The notes under the pieces are model-generated. The model saw only the letters and a program-made list of their open reading frames with translations. It made no database searches and had not been told where the DNA came from. DNA of 64,000 nt from Bacteroidota bacterium (lineage in GTDB: Bacteria; Bacteroidota; Bacteroidia; AKYH767-A; 2013-40CM-41-45): assembly GCA_016720935.1 (NCBI GenBank), contig JADKJP010000003.1:310001-374000 (forward strand), read 5' to 3'. Positions 1-8,485 of this stretch are shown here, piece by piece. Made by a program: the position numbers and the translations under genes. Within the stretch, counting starts at the first letter, position 1, and each line of letters begins with the position of its first letter.

Positions 1-729
1 TCTGCTGATTTGCAGAGTGCCCTGAATAACAAGAATGTACAGGCCATCCTGTTTGCCAGAGGAGGATATGGAACCGTGCGAATTGTAGACCGCATCGATT
101 TCAAGAGATTCTTAAAGAATCCAAAATGGCTGATTGGTTTCAGTGATATTACCGTGTTGCATTCACATCTGCACAAACTCGGAGTTGAAACGATTCATGC
201 ACCGATGTCATTGAACATTCCAAAATTAAGTCCCAATTGTTTGTCAGTATTGAAAGATACTTTGTTCGGACAGTCGCTCCGTTATACTTCATCCAAACAA
301 CAACCCGCTCTTGAAAAACTAAACCGCCAGGGAAGCGCGAAAGGTGAACTGGTTGGAGGGAATTTGTCAATACTTTATTCGCTATCAGGAACTCCTTCCG
401 ATATCGACACAACGGGAAAAATTCTTTTTCTGGAAGACCTGGACGAATATCTCTATCACATCGACAGAATGATGATGAATCTGAAAAGAGGAGGTAAGCT
501 TTCGAACCTTGCGGGATTGATTGTGGGAGGAATGAGCGATATGCGCGACAATGAAATCCCTTTTGGTAAAACCGCTGAAGAAATTATTCATGAAGCTGTC
601 GCTGAATATACCTATCCGGTGCTCTACGGTTTTCCTTCGGGCCATATTCCCAATAATTATCCTTTGATCTTCGGTCGTGAAGCCACGTTAAAGGTGACTG
701 ATAAAATGGAATTGAAATTTCAGTCATGA
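1..729 (+). CDS. LD-carboxypeptidase, S66 (LdcA/MccF) family, 5' end missing
   Basis: The frame is open from base 1, so the N-terminus lies outside the window and about 242 codons are visible. S66 serine peptidases cut the L,D bond of murein tetrapeptides during peptidoglycan recycling, or detoxify microcin-like peptides. Family landmarks visible here are ARGGYG near the left edge, the nucleophile motif GFSDIT with its Ser, a GGNLS stretch, the acidic FLEDLDE block and the late His in PSGHIPNN, which complete a Ser-Glu-His triad. The stop codon overlaps the next start as ATGA, implying translational coupling to the YraN-family gene. LdcA-like recycling is the likelier role than microcin immunity because the neighbours are housekeeping genes, but sequence alone does not decide it. 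Confidence 0.88.
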   Translation, partial: SADLQSALNNKNVQAILFARGGYGTVRIVDRIDFKRFLKNPKWLIGFSDITVLHSHLHKLGVETIHAPMSLNIPKLSPNCLSVLKDTLFGQSLRYTSSKQQPALEKLNRQGSAKGELVGGNLSILYSLSGTPSDIDTTGKILFLEDLDEYLYHIDRMMMNLKRGGKLSNLAGLIVGGMSDMRDNEIPFGKTAEEIIHEAVAEYTYPVLYGFPSGHIPNNYPLIFGREATLKVTDKMELKFQS

Positions 730-1091
730 GTACGAAGGATAAGGAACTGGGTAAAAAAGGCGAATTGCTTGCCTGTGAGTATCTTCGTAAAAAAGGGTAT
801 CACATTCACCGGCAGAACTACAGTTTCGACAGAGCAGAAGTGGATATCGTTGCGGAGGATGAAGGAATGCTGGTTTTCGTAGAAGTGAAAACAAGAATCT
901 CCGCATATCTTAGTGATCCATCGCTTTTAGTTCCAATCAAAAAACAAAAACAAATCATCAAAGCCGCGGACGAATTTGTCAAAACCGTTTTCCCCGAAAA
1001 AGAAGGCCGTTTCGATATCATGATTGTCATCACCAATGAACAATATACATCCATAGAACATATTGTGGATGCTTTTTATCCGATGTGCTAG
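726..1091 (+). CDS. YraN/UPF0102 family nuclease-fold protein
   Basis: A 121-residue protein matching the UPF0102 (YraN) family, which has a restriction-endonuclease-like PD-(D/E)xK fold and no firmly established role. The N-terminal helix GKKGELLACEYL is followed by the core signature: Asp of EVDIVA, then LVFVEVKTR, in which Glu and Lys form the ExK catalytic pair. Full family length. The start ATG overlaps the previous stop by four bases (ATGA), so the two genes are probably translated from one message. No terminator is visible downstream; a heptanucleotide repeat array begins nine bases after the stop. Confidence 0.9.
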   Translation: MSTKDKELGKKGELLACEYLRKKGYHIHRQNYSFDRAEVDIVAEDEGMLVFVEVKTRISAYLSDPSLLVPIKKQKQIIKAADEFVKTVFPEKEGRFDIMIVITNEQYTSIEHIVDAFYPMC

Positions 1092-1099
1092 TTGGAAGA

Positions 1100-1172
1100 T
1101 AGTGCTTAGTGGTTGGTGCTTAGTGCTTAGTGGTTGGTGCTTAGTGCTTAGTGCTTAGTGCTTAGTGGTTAG
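1100..1172 (+). repeat. Heptanucleotide array, units TAGTGCT / TAGTGGT / TGGTGCT
   Basis: About ten imperfect 7-bp units (TAGTGCT, TAGTGGT, TGGTGCT) follow head to tail right after the YraN-family gene. The units are the reverse complement of the TAAGCAC/TAACCAC units at 3071-3112 and the TAACCAC units at 35703-35788, so this is one dispersed family present in both orientations. There are no unique spacers, so it is not a CRISPR. Confidence 0.9.
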
Positions 1173-1251
1173 GATTGTATACCAACTCAAGTGATTTCTA
1201 TCTTAATTTCTTAGTAGTTGTTCCGCTTTTGTTTTTGATTTAACAACACAA

Positions 1252-1307
1252 CTAACCTCTAACCTCCAAGCACTAAGCACCAACAACTAACCAGCTAACA
1301 ACCAACT
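1252..1307 (+). repeat. Inverted degenerate copy of the heptad repeat
   Basis: A degenerate run of AACCTCT, AAGCACT and ACTAACC-like units in the opposite orientation to 1100-1172. The 16-mer at 1268-1283 (AAGCACTAAGCACCAA) is the exact reverse complement of 1113-1128, so the two copies could pair as a long stem across about 140 bases. It lies just before the promoter of the pseudouridine synthase gene. Confidence 0.75.
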
Positions 1308-1314
1308 CGCTACG

Positions 1315-1341
1315 TTGCTTCCCCTTTTTTTCGTACCTTCG
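1315..1341 (+). promoter_or_regulatory. Candidate Bacteroidota promoter for the pseudouridine synthase gene
   Basis: TTG at 1315-1317 and TACCTTCG at 1334-1341 are separated by 16 bases. The second element matches seven of eight bases of the -7 consensus TAnnTTTG. The start codon lies 17 bases downstream. The spacing is slightly short, so confidence is moderate. Confidence 0.45.
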
Positions 1342-1358
1342 CGGCTTAGCAACAAAAA

Positions 1359-3035
1359 ATGGGTAAGTTCAGAAAGTCGGGGCCTGGGGCTCGCAGGGGG
1401 AATAGTGGTGGATCAAGGCCGGGTAAGAAAACCTTCAAATCAGGTCCTGCAAGGCCATCACGTTTTAAAAAATCATCAGATTCAGCTCCCGGACGGGAGA
1501 AATCCTTTGACAGAAGTTCACGTCCTGAGCGATCTGAGCGTCCTTTCAAAAGAGAAGATTCTCGTGATGACAAGCCGTTTTCACGTTCTGCCCGACCGGC
1601 ATCCAAAGATTTTCGTGACCGTAAAGAAGGAGATCGTGAAAAGCGACCTTTTCAGAAACGCGGCGATTCGGAAGAGCGCGGCAAGAGGCCATATCAAAAA
1701 AGAACTGAAGGCGGGAATGATGGAAAGCGTCCGTATCAAAAGAGAATGGACAATGCTGACCGTGAAAAACGTCCGTACCAGCAAAGAGACGAAAGTACAT
1801 CCCGTCCTGAAAGACCAGTCAAACGTGAGTCACGTGACAGAGATGAACGTCCATTCAAAAGAAGAGGTGATGCTCCGGCAGAACGATTCGATAAAAAAAG
1901 TTCAGGAGAGGGTTCATATTTAAGAAGAGATTCCAAACGCAAAGATGATTACCCTTCACGATCTGAAGAAGGTGATGCAAGGGAGGAAAAGAAGTTTTCT
2001 CCTGAAAAAAGAGAAAGACCTGCAGGAAGAACAGGGGAGCGCAAATCTTTCAGTGGAGTGAAGAGAGATGAAAGCAGTTCCCCGCGGCCACGTATCAGTC
2101 GCGGAGAAAATGAAGACAATCGCAACGGCTATCGTGGAAAAAGAAGCGATGAATCATTCAAAAGAAAAGAAGAAGAAGGAGCCGATACCAAGAAGTGGAA
2201 CCGCAAAGAAAGCCATGAGTTTTATGGCGACAGAAAAAAATCGGGTAAGTTTGAAAAAGGTCCGAAGAAACCAAAAGTTACTGCTGCTGATGAAGGCCTG
2301 ACACGTCTGAATAAATTTATCTCGAATGCAGGTATCTGCTCAAGACGCGAAGCGGATGAAATGATTAAAGCAGGTGTTATCACGGTAAACGGAGAAGTAG
2401 TTTCAGAAATGGGCTATAAAGTTCAACCCGGAGATGTTGTAAAATACAACAACGAAACTTTACGCGGAGAACGTCTGGTATACATTCTTTTAAATAAACC
2501 CAAAGATTTTATCACCACAACAGATGATCCGGAAGAACGGAAAACTGTAATGAGTCTGATCGCCAATGCCGGAAAAGAAAGAGTGTATCCGGTTGGTCGT
2601 CTCGACAGGAATACTACCGGCATTTTGCTTTTCACCAATGATGGTGATCTTGCCAGAAAGCTGACACATCCCAGCTTTGAGGTACAGAAAGTTTATCAGG
2701 TTGAACTCGACCGATCGCTGAAATCAAGTGACCTCGACGCGATCGCTGAAGGAATAAAACTGGAAGATGGTTTTGTGAAAGTTGATGATATCGCTTTTAC
2801 CACCGATGACAAATCAATTCTCGGAGTAGAATTGCACAGTGGAAAAAACAGGATTGTCAGAAGACTTTTTGAACATCTCGGTTACACCGTAAAAAAACTC
2901 GACCGCGTTATTTTTGCAGGCCTTACGAAAAAAGATTTACCACGTGGCAGATGGAGATTCCTGACAGATATGGAAGTAGCCAATCTGAAAATGATTACGG
3001 GCAGTAAGAAGTTTGTAGGGAAAATGGAGGAATAA
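1359..3035 (+). CDS. RsuA/RluB-family pseudouridine synthase with ~310-residue basic tail
   Basis: The C-terminal ~245 residues form a complete RsuA/RluB/RluE-type enzyme, which isomerises specific uridines in rRNA. An S4 RNA-binding domain begins near residue 313 (LNKFISNAGICSRREAD). The catalytic motif GRLDRNTTG carries the nucleophile Asp at residue 416, and GKNRIVRRLFEHLGY follows as the late conserved block. Residues 1-312 are low complexity, rich in Arg, Lys, Ser, Asp, Glu and Pro, with repeated KRPYQKR/ERPFKR-type units. They are presumably disordered and RNA-binding. Bacteroidota homologues are known to carry such tails, but this one is longer than the enzyme itself. Which rRNA base is modified cannot be told from sequence. 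A competing frame at 1315-1923 arises only from the repetitive composition. Confidence 0.88.
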   Translation: MGKFRKSGPGARRGNSGGSRPGKKTFKSGPARPSRFKKSSDSAPGREKSFDRSSRPERSERPFKREDSRDDKPFSRSARPASKDFRDRKEGDREKRPFQKRGDSEERGKRPYQKRTEGGNDGKRPYQKRMDNADREKRPYQQRDESTSRPERPVKRESRDRDERPFKRRGDAPAERFDKKSSGEGSYLRRDSKRKDDYPSRSEEGDAREEKKFSPEKRERPAGRTGERKSFSGVKRDESSSPRPRISRGENEDNRNGYRGKRSDESFKRKEEEGADTKKWNRKESHEFYGDRKKSGKFEKGPKKPKVTAADEGLTRLNKFISNAGICSRREADEMIKAGVITVNGEVVSEMGYKVQPGDVVKYNNETLRGERLVYILLNKPKDFITTTDDPEERKTVMSLIANAGKERVYPVGRLDRNTTGILLFTNDGDLARKLTHPSFEVQKVYQVELDRSLKSSDLDAIAEGIKLEDGFVKVDDIAFTTDDKSILGVELHSGKNRIVRRLFEHLGYTVKKLDRVIFAGLTKKDLPRGRWRFLTDMEVANLKMITGSKKFVGKMEE

Positions 3036-3070
3036 AGTTCGAGGTTCAATGTTCGAAGTGGTTTATATTC

Positions 3071-3112
3071 TAAGCACTAACCACTAACCACTAACCACTA
3101 AGCACTAACCAC
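3071..3112 (+). repeat. Heptanucleotide array, six units TAACCAC/TAAGCAC
   Basis: Exactly six 7-bp units: TAAGCAC, three TAACCAC, TAAGCAC, TAACCAC. The array lies between the convergent pseudouridine synthase and primase genes, and its last base enters the primase stop codon (complement of 3112-3114). It belongs to the same family as 1100-1172 (opposite orientation) and 35703-35788. Confidence 0.9.
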
Positions 3113-5079
3113 TACTTGAGTATATCAATCCCCAGCAACTTTGAAATTTCCATTTTAACGGATTCAAGTTTCTTGTGCATTTCCATCAGTTCGGTGAAAT
3201 CGCCTCCTGCTTCGTGAGCTTCTTTTATTTTTTTCTGATTTTCTTCGATCATCTTGAGAACTTTTTTGTTCTTCAGATGGAAGACTGATTTTTCCACAGC
3301 GTCTTTCAGAATATCTTCTTCGACAGGTACAATAATTTTGTGCATCGACTCCCAGTTTTCGCTCAGGAGATATCTTGAACTGAGAAGTTCAACTGCCAAT
3401 TCGCTCACTTCCGGATCCTCTGAATTCAGAAAAATCTGAACATCGATATCGCCTGGTTCGTTGACAAGCCGAGTATAGGTTTTTAAGATCCGGTCGTAAA
3501 CAAGATGTTCAAAAACAAGATCATCATGAGCGATCTCATCGACGATATAACGCGAAACACGAACAACTGTATCCGTAATATCCTTGTGTCCCGGACGATC
3601 AGGATTTTCTACTTCATCATAAAAGTGTAAGTCGTGATTTCCAAAATAAAAGAGCAGACGAATAATATTTTTCTCCTGGATTTCAGTTGATAATTCTTCT
3701 GTCTGCTGCCGGCTTGGAAGAAGAATTTCCGGCAATAGTTCCTCGGCATCCTGGACAGGGATATCTTTTTTCAGCTGTTGCCGGCGGATTTTATTCAATT
3801 CCGCAATCAGCAAGCTTTCCTGGATATCCATCATCGCACTCGATTGTTTCAGATACATCGAGCGAATAATGGGATCCGGAATTTTTGCAATGGTTTCAAC
3901 TACATCACGGACCAATCCGGCTTTACGAACAGGATCATTTTTTACTTCATCCAGCAGCAATCCGGTTTTGAAGACAACAAAATCCTTCGCGTTTGTATTT
4001 ACGAAATCAAGCAGCTCGCTGTGGCTGTGTTTGCGGCTATAGGAATCCGGGTCATCGCCATCTGGGAACAGTACCACTTTGACATTTAATCCTTCTTCAA
4101 GAATAAGATCGATACCGCGAAGCGAGGCTTTGATCCCAGCAGCGTCACCATCATAGAGTACAGTTACATTTTTAGTATATCTGCCAATCAGCCGGATTTG
4201 TTCAACGGTAAGAGAAGTTCCGGAGGAGGCAACAACATTTTCGATTCCCGACTGATGCAATGAAATTACATCTGTATACCCTTCTACGAGATAGCAATTG
4301 TCGCGTTGAACGATTGCTTTTTTTGCAAAGTAAATTCCGTAAAGCGACTGACTTTTGTGATAGATTTCAGATTCCGGCGAATTGACATATTTCGCCGTCT
4401 TTTCATCTTTCTTCAGCACTCGTCCGCCAAAACCAATGACACGTCCGCTCAGGTTGTGAATCGGAAACATCACACGACCACGGAAACGGTCATACTTTTT
4501 TCCGGAGTCGTTTTTTATTGTCAGTCCGGTTTTCTCGAGGAATTCTTCTTTGTATCCAGCTTTCAATGCAAGGTCCGTGAAAGCGCTCCATTCAGAAAGC
4601 GCATAACCCAGCTGAAATTTCCGGATAGTTTCTTCTGTAAAGCCGCGTTCTTTGAAATAACTCAGGCCAATGGCGCGTCCTTCTTCGGTATCGAATAAAA
4701 TTTCTGAAAAAGATTTTTGCGCGAATGTATTGATGACAAAAAGACTTTCCTTCTCATCGCGAAGAAGATCGTCTTTCGGATCGGGAAGAGATTCTTCTAT
4801 TTCAATATTGTATTTTTTGGCAAGATAGCGCAGTGCTTCAGGATAGCTGTACTGCTCGTGATCCATTACAAAATTGATCGCGTTCCCACCTTTCCCGCAG
4901 CCGAAGCATTTGTAGATGTTACGGACAGGGTTGACATTAAAACTGGGTGTCTTTTCGTTGTGGAAGGGGCAAAGACCGATCAGGTTCACTCCTCTTTTTT
5001 TGAGGGGAACAAAATCACCTACCACCTCTTCAATACGCACGGTATTGAAAATCCGGTCGATGGTTTCTTTGCTAATCAT
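3112..5079 (-). CDS. dnaG: DNA primase DnaG
   Basis: A 655-residue primase that lays RNA primers at the replication fork. The N-terminal CHC2 zinc finger shows CPFH followed by CFGC (YKCFGCGKGGNAINF). The TOPRIM catalytic core shows the Glu of LVEGYTDV and the acidic pair in VLYDGDAAG, then FPDGDDPDSY. The C-terminal region is helical, as expected for helicase interaction. The start is placed at 5079 (MISKETIDR) because the family begins there and because this ATG overlaps the stop of the upstream hydrolase-fold gene by eight bases (ATGATTAG). An in-frame ATG at 5133 would add 18 residues unlike the family. It is the last gene of a minus-strand unit with polyprenyl synthetase and the hydrolase. 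Confidence 0.95.
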   Translation of the reverse strand: MISKETIDRIFNTVRIEEVVGDFVPLKKRGVNLIGLCPFHNEKTPSFNVNPVRNIYKCFGCGKGGNAINFVMDHEQYSYPEALRYLAKKYNIEIEESLPDPKDDLLRDEKESLFVINTFAQKSFSEILFDTEEGRAIGLSYFKERGFTEETIRKFQLGYALSEWSAFTDLALKAGYKEEFLEKTGLTIKNDSGKKYDRFRGRVMFPIHNLSGRVIGFGGRVLKKDEKTAKYVNSPESEIYHKSQSLYGIYFAKKAIVQRDNCYLVEGYTDVISLHQSGIENVVASSGTSLTVEQIRLIGRYTKNVTVLYDGDAAGIKASLRGIDLILEEGLNVKVVLFPDGDDPDSYSRKHSHSELLDFVNTNAKDFVVFKTGLLLDEVKNDPVRKAGLVRDVVETIAKIPDPIIRSMYLKQSSAMMDIQESLLIAELNKIRRQQLKKDIPVQDAEELLPEILLPSRQQTEELSTEIQEKNIIRLLFYFGNHDLHFYDEVENPDRPGHKDITDTVVRVSRYIVDEIAHDDLVFEHLVYDRILKTYTRLVNEPGDIDVQIFLNSEDPEVSELAVELLSSRYLLSENWESMHKIIVPVEEDILKDAVEKSVFHLKNKKVLKMIEENQKKIKEAHEAGGDFTELMEMHKKLESVKMEISKLLGIDILK

Positions 5080-6073
5080 GAAGTGCCAGTTTTTTGTATT
5101 TGGTTTTTTTAATCTTCTTTGGAATTGCTCCATTTATAAATTCGGAAACCCGGTTATAATAGAGCGTTCTTCCATTCACAACATCCGCGGTATCGCTTTG
5201 TGTCACCAAAAATAGTTCTTTTCGTGGTGCTGCCGAAGTTTCATAGATTGACAGGATTTCTGTAGTGAAAACCCTGTCATTATCGGGAATTGCGATGAAA
5301 AGGGTTGGTGTCTTTATGTTTGCTGTCAGATATTTTAGATTTAAATCCTGAATTGGATATTGGAGCAAAATCTCCACTTTCCTGCGGAAAACGGGATTCC
5401 AAAGGGATTTTAGTAAGCTCCATTTTTGATAAGCATATCTGTCAAGATAGGTGTTCAGGTCACTGAATGGGCTTTCCAGGACTAACACATCACAACGACC
5501 GTCAAAGAGCGCGGCTTGCGTTGCAATTGCTGCTCCGACACCTTTTCCCATTATGATCAAATGATGGGTTTCCTCGATTGACAAAAGCGTATCCATTACC
5601 AGTTTCACATCCTGCACAGCGGGTTCGCCGGGGGAAAATTCAATTCCATCACTGTTGCCATGTGCGCGCATGTCCATCATGCAAACATTAAAACCACGGT
5701 CATGAAATTGTTTAATATGGTCGAGGTAATTGATTTTACTTTCATTCAAATCATGAATAAGAAAAATGGTATTGGCCGGTGTATCCTCTGCCGTTATAAA
5801 CCAGCCTCTTAATTGTCCGCATGAAATATTCACATTGAATTCAGAATACTCGAGACCAAGGGAGGACGGGTTGTAATGAGCTTCCGGAATATCATTCGGA
5901 TCGTTGGTTGTAGAATCTTCCAGATCCTGCATCGAGTGAAATCGGACATAAAGTGAATCAATTCTTTCCGGGTAAATGAAATCGGGAGTCACAAAACCGG
6001 GTGACAAATAAATAAAGGCTGAAAAAAAAATCAGGAGCGCGGAAATCAGGTAGTAAAACTTATTGAAGCTCAT
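5072..6073 (-). CDS. Membrane-anchored alpha/beta-hydrolase-fold protein, catalytic triad apparently lost
   Basis: A 333-residue protein with one N-terminal hydrophobic segment (residues 7-23) and then an alpha/beta-hydrolase fold: oxyanion region LIHDLNES, DMRAHGNSDG strand-helix, nucleophile elbow and LESPFSDL. At the elbow the usual GxSxG reads GKGVG (residues 176-180), so the nucleophile Ser position is Gly 178. The acid position survives as Asp 266 in PDNDRV. The usual terminal His block is replaced by QSDTADV. The protein resembles BAAT/YqiA-like serine hydrolases in outline but probably has no hydrolase activity. It starts five bases after the polyprenyl synthetase gene and overlaps dnaG by eight, so it is co-expressed with replication and lipid genes. 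Its function is unknown. Confidence 0.75.
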   Translation of the reverse strand: MSFNKFYYLISALLIFFSAFIYLSPGFVTPDFIYPERIDSLYVRFHSMQDLEDSTTNDPNDIPEAHYNPSSLGLEYSEFNVNISCGQLRGWFITAEDTPANTIFLIHDLNESKINYLDHIKQFHDRGFNVCMMDMRAHGNSDGIEFSPGEPAVQDVKLVMDTLLSIEETHHLIIMGKGVGAAIATQAALFDGRCDVLVLESPFSDLNTYLDRYAYQKWSLLKSLWNPVFRRKVEILLQYPIQDLNLKYLTANIKTPTLFIAIPDNDRVFTTEILSIYETSAAPRKELFLVTQSDTADVVNGRTLYYNRVSEFINGAIPKKIKKTKYKKLALHD

Positions 6074-6078
6074 TCCGG

Positions 6079-7056
6079 TCAGTGTGTTCTTTCAGTTGTA
6101 TAACGAACGAGTTCCTTCAGGGAATTTTTATAGACACTTTCCTGATAATAATCGAGAATACGAAAAGCCTGTTCCTGGAATTCCATCATTTTTTTTGTGG
6201 CATATTCCATCCCACCTGATTTTTTAACAAAGGCAATGACTTCTTTTACTTTGACATCGTCAGTATTGTGGTTCTTTACAATGTTGATGATCCTTTTCTT
6301 ATCGGAGTAGGTTGCCTGGTTCAGTGCATGAATCAAAGGCAAAGTCATTTTGCTTTCTTTAATGTCTATTCCGGTAGGTTTGCCAATGATTCCGTCCGGA
6401 CCGTAATCAAACAAATCGTCTTTGATCTGAAACGCCATTCCGATACATTCTCCAAACAAATGCATACGGATGATGTCTTCTTGTTCGGCTCCTGAGGCAC
6501 AGGCTCCACCGGCACAACAGGAAGCGATAAGTGAAGCGGTTTTCTGACGGATGATTTCAAAGTAAATATCTTCACTGATATCAAGTCGTCTTGCTTTTTC
6601 GATCTGGAGCAATTCACCCTCGCTCATGACCCTAACAGCTTCCGATACAATTTTGAGGAGATCATGGTCATTGTTGTTTACCGATAAAAGCAAACCCTTG
6701 CTCAGTAAATAATCTCCAACGAGTACGGCAATTTTGTTTTTCCACAGAGCATTCAGGGAAAAAAAGCCACGACGTTCATTTGAATCATCCACTACATCAT
6801 CATGAACCAGTGTCGCGGTATGAAGCAATTCGATCAATGTTGCGGCCCGGTGACTGCGTTCGTTTACCTGTCCCAATAAACCGGAAGAAAGAAAAACAAA
6901 CATGGGTCGCATTTGCTTGCCTTTTCGTTTTACGATATAATGCGTAATCCGGTCGAGCAGAGGAACCGAGCTCTTCATGGAAGAGCGAAATTTCTGTTCA
7001 AATTCGTCCATTGCCGCTGCAATAGGCGCTTTGATTTCAGTTAGTGATTGGGACAT
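6079..7056 (-). CDS. Polyprenyl diphosphate synthase (IspB/HepT type)
   Basis: A 325-residue trans-isoprenyl diphosphate synthase that extends farnesyl diphosphate with isopentenyl units, probably giving the side chain of menaquinone. The first aspartate-rich motif is DDVVDD with ERRG (residues 86-97), preceded by LLHTATLVH. The second is FQIKDDLFDYG, and GKPTGIDIKESKMTLP is the lysine-containing block after it. Full family length. Chain length cannot be predicted with confidence. First gene of the unit with the hydrolase-fold protein and dnaG; a near-consensus -7 element lies 10 bases upstream. Confidence 0.92.
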   Translation of the reverse strand: MSQSLTEIKAPIAAAMDEFEQKFRSSMKSSVPLLDRITHYIVKRKGKQMRPMFVFLSSGLLGQVNERSHRAATLIELLHTATLVHDDVVDDSNERRGFFSLNALWKNKIAVLVGDYLLSKGLLLSVNNNDHDLLKIVSEAVRVMSEGELLQIEKARRLDISEDIYFEIIRQKTASLIASCCAGGACASGAEQEDIIRMHLFGECIGMAFQIKDDLFDYGPDGIIGKPTGIDIKESKMTLPLIHALNQATYSDKKRIINIVKNHNTDDVKVKEVIAFVKKSGGMEYATKKMMEFQEQAFRILDYYQESVYKNSLKELVRYTTERTH

Positions 7057-7066
7057 AGAAGGAGGA

Positions 7067-7074
7067 CGAAAATA
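7067..7074 (-). promoter_or_regulatory. Candidate -7 element for the polyprenyl synthase-dnaG unit
   Basis: Read on the minus strand the bases are TATTTTCG, seven of eight matches to TAnnTTTG. It lies ten bases before the polyprenyl synthase start. The same TTCG variant occurs in the candidate promoter at 1334-1341. No clear -33 element was found. Confidence 0.4.
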
Positions 7075-7144
7075 CGTACTTTTTTCTTAGCTCTAAGAAT
7101 CCATTCTCAGCTTCTGTTTTTCCTCCGGCCTGACCCTGAACTGA

Positions 7145-8395
7145 TTAATCGACAATAAATTTTCCTTTTGAAACTACCTGGTTTGAACCATCACTAATTC
7201 TGTAAAAAAAGAAGCCATGTCCAAGACCATTTGTTTTAATACACCACCCTGAAGAATCAGGATGATCGTCGGTTAATATTTCTGCACCTGTAGGATTAAA
7301 AATGCTGAGAGTGTATTTGTTCTTTCCGGAACCGGTTTGCATTAAAAAACAGACATGATCATTTGCAGGCACAGGAAAGACCTTTTGAGATGATTCAAAT
7401 TGATAAGATGGAACAGTTGTTGGTTCAATGGAACAATCCAGCAGGGCAGTTCCACCAATGGTCAGGTTGAATCCCGATGAGGAAGTACTGAAATTATTTA
7501 CCAGAAGGAAGTAATCGTCACCGGCATTGACATTCAATACAGGGCAATATGGATTCCCCGGACCTGCGGGAACTGAATTTGAAGTTCCGGTCGGATCCAG
7601 TCCTGTTTCTCCTGAAGCTCCCATCGAGCTGCTGCCATTGCATACATCCGGACTTGTTTGTAATGTAAACGTGTTGCAAAACCCGGGACCGGGGCTTCGG
7701 TACATGAGCCAATCGTAATCCGGATAAATACCTGCTCCGATAGCATCGGGAAAGAGTTTGAAAATAAATGTGCCTGCGGTTAAGAATCGAAACCGAAACC
7801 AGTGTGATTGAAATTCCGAGATATCACAGTAGTAAGCAAAAGCATCCTGGTTGGATCCCGGGCCATAGGCATTTCCATTGATGTGTGTTGTTTCACAAAG
7901 TTGTTGAGCGACACGGCAATCGGAATGTGATTCAACAGCACAAATCGAAAATGTTCCTGTACCGTTCCCGGCAGCTTTCCAGAAACGTACATATAATGTG
8001 TCGCCCGGATTAAAATCTGACCGGTCTACAACAGCCATCATTCCTACCGCAGCATCATCGTCGCACTCGATCAGTTGAGGTTGTGTGCAAGGCCCGGAAT
8101 AGACAGCCATACCACCATCTGTGATTGTTCCGGCTTCAGAAGTAAAAGCGATTGCCCCTGACGCGGGAACCACTACTGCATACCATACATCCGGTGAACC
8201 CGGGAATGCGCAGGGAGGAGTACCTCCGTTGGCGGTATCGTTCTGATACAGTGCTCCTGCAGTTGTCGAAGAAATAAATACACAGGTATCTCCGTTGACA
8301 TTCAGCAAAGGTGCCTGGCATGGGGAATCGGATTGACTAAATACCTGTAGTGAGTGCAAAACGAAAAGTAGTGAGAGTAGTTTTTTTGCTGACAT
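7145..8395 (-). CDS. Secreted protein with T9SS C-terminal sorting domain
   Basis: A 416-residue exported protein. It has a signal peptide (MSAKKLLSLLFVLHSLQVFSQ), then two cysteine-containing beta-rich modules, the first with DVWYAV and DTLYVRFW patterns typical of PPC-like secreted domains. The C-terminus, from about residue 335 (FPVPANDHV to GKFIVD), matches the type A T9SS sorting domain, which directs passage through the outer membrane and surface attachment or release. No enzymatic motif is visible, so it is probably an adhesive or structural surface protein. Transcribed alone toward the polyprenyl synthase gene. Confidence 0.8.
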   Translation of the reverse strand: MSAKKLLSLLFVLHSLQVFSQSDSPCQAPLLNVNGDTCVFISSTTAGALYQNDTANGGTPPCAFPGSPDVWYAVVVPASGAIAFTSEAGTITDGGMAVYSGPCTQPQLIECDDDAAVGMMAVVDRSDFNPGDTLYVRFWKAAGNGTGTFSICAVESHSDCRVAQQLCETTHINGNAYGPGSNQDAFAYYCDISEFQSHWFRFRFLTAGTFIFKLFPDAIGAGIYPDYDWLMYRSPGPGFCNTFTLQTSPDVCNGSSSMGASGETGLDPTGTSNSVPAGPGNPYCPVLNVNAGDDYFLLVNNFSTSSSGFNLTIGGTALLDCSIEPTTVPSYQFESSQKVFPVPANDHVCFLMQTGSGKNKYTLSIFNPTGAEILTDDHPDSSGWCIKTNGLGHGFFFYRISDGSNQVVSKGKFIVD

Positions 8396-8485
8396 GTTTC
8401 GTTTGACTTTGTGGGTGAAATAAAGAATGCTAAAACTGCATGAAAAGGAAAATGAAGTTACGTTATTTTTTTAGAAAAGAAAAAT

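Noticed and set aside
1315..1923. Alternative 202-residue plus-strand open frame
   Set aside because: It lies in another frame of the repetitive basic tail of the pseudouridine synthase; length is due to biased composition.
3687..5112. Several plus-strand open frames opposite dnaG (60-131 codons)
   Set aside because: Antisense shadows of a clear full-length primase; no promoters or family resemblance.
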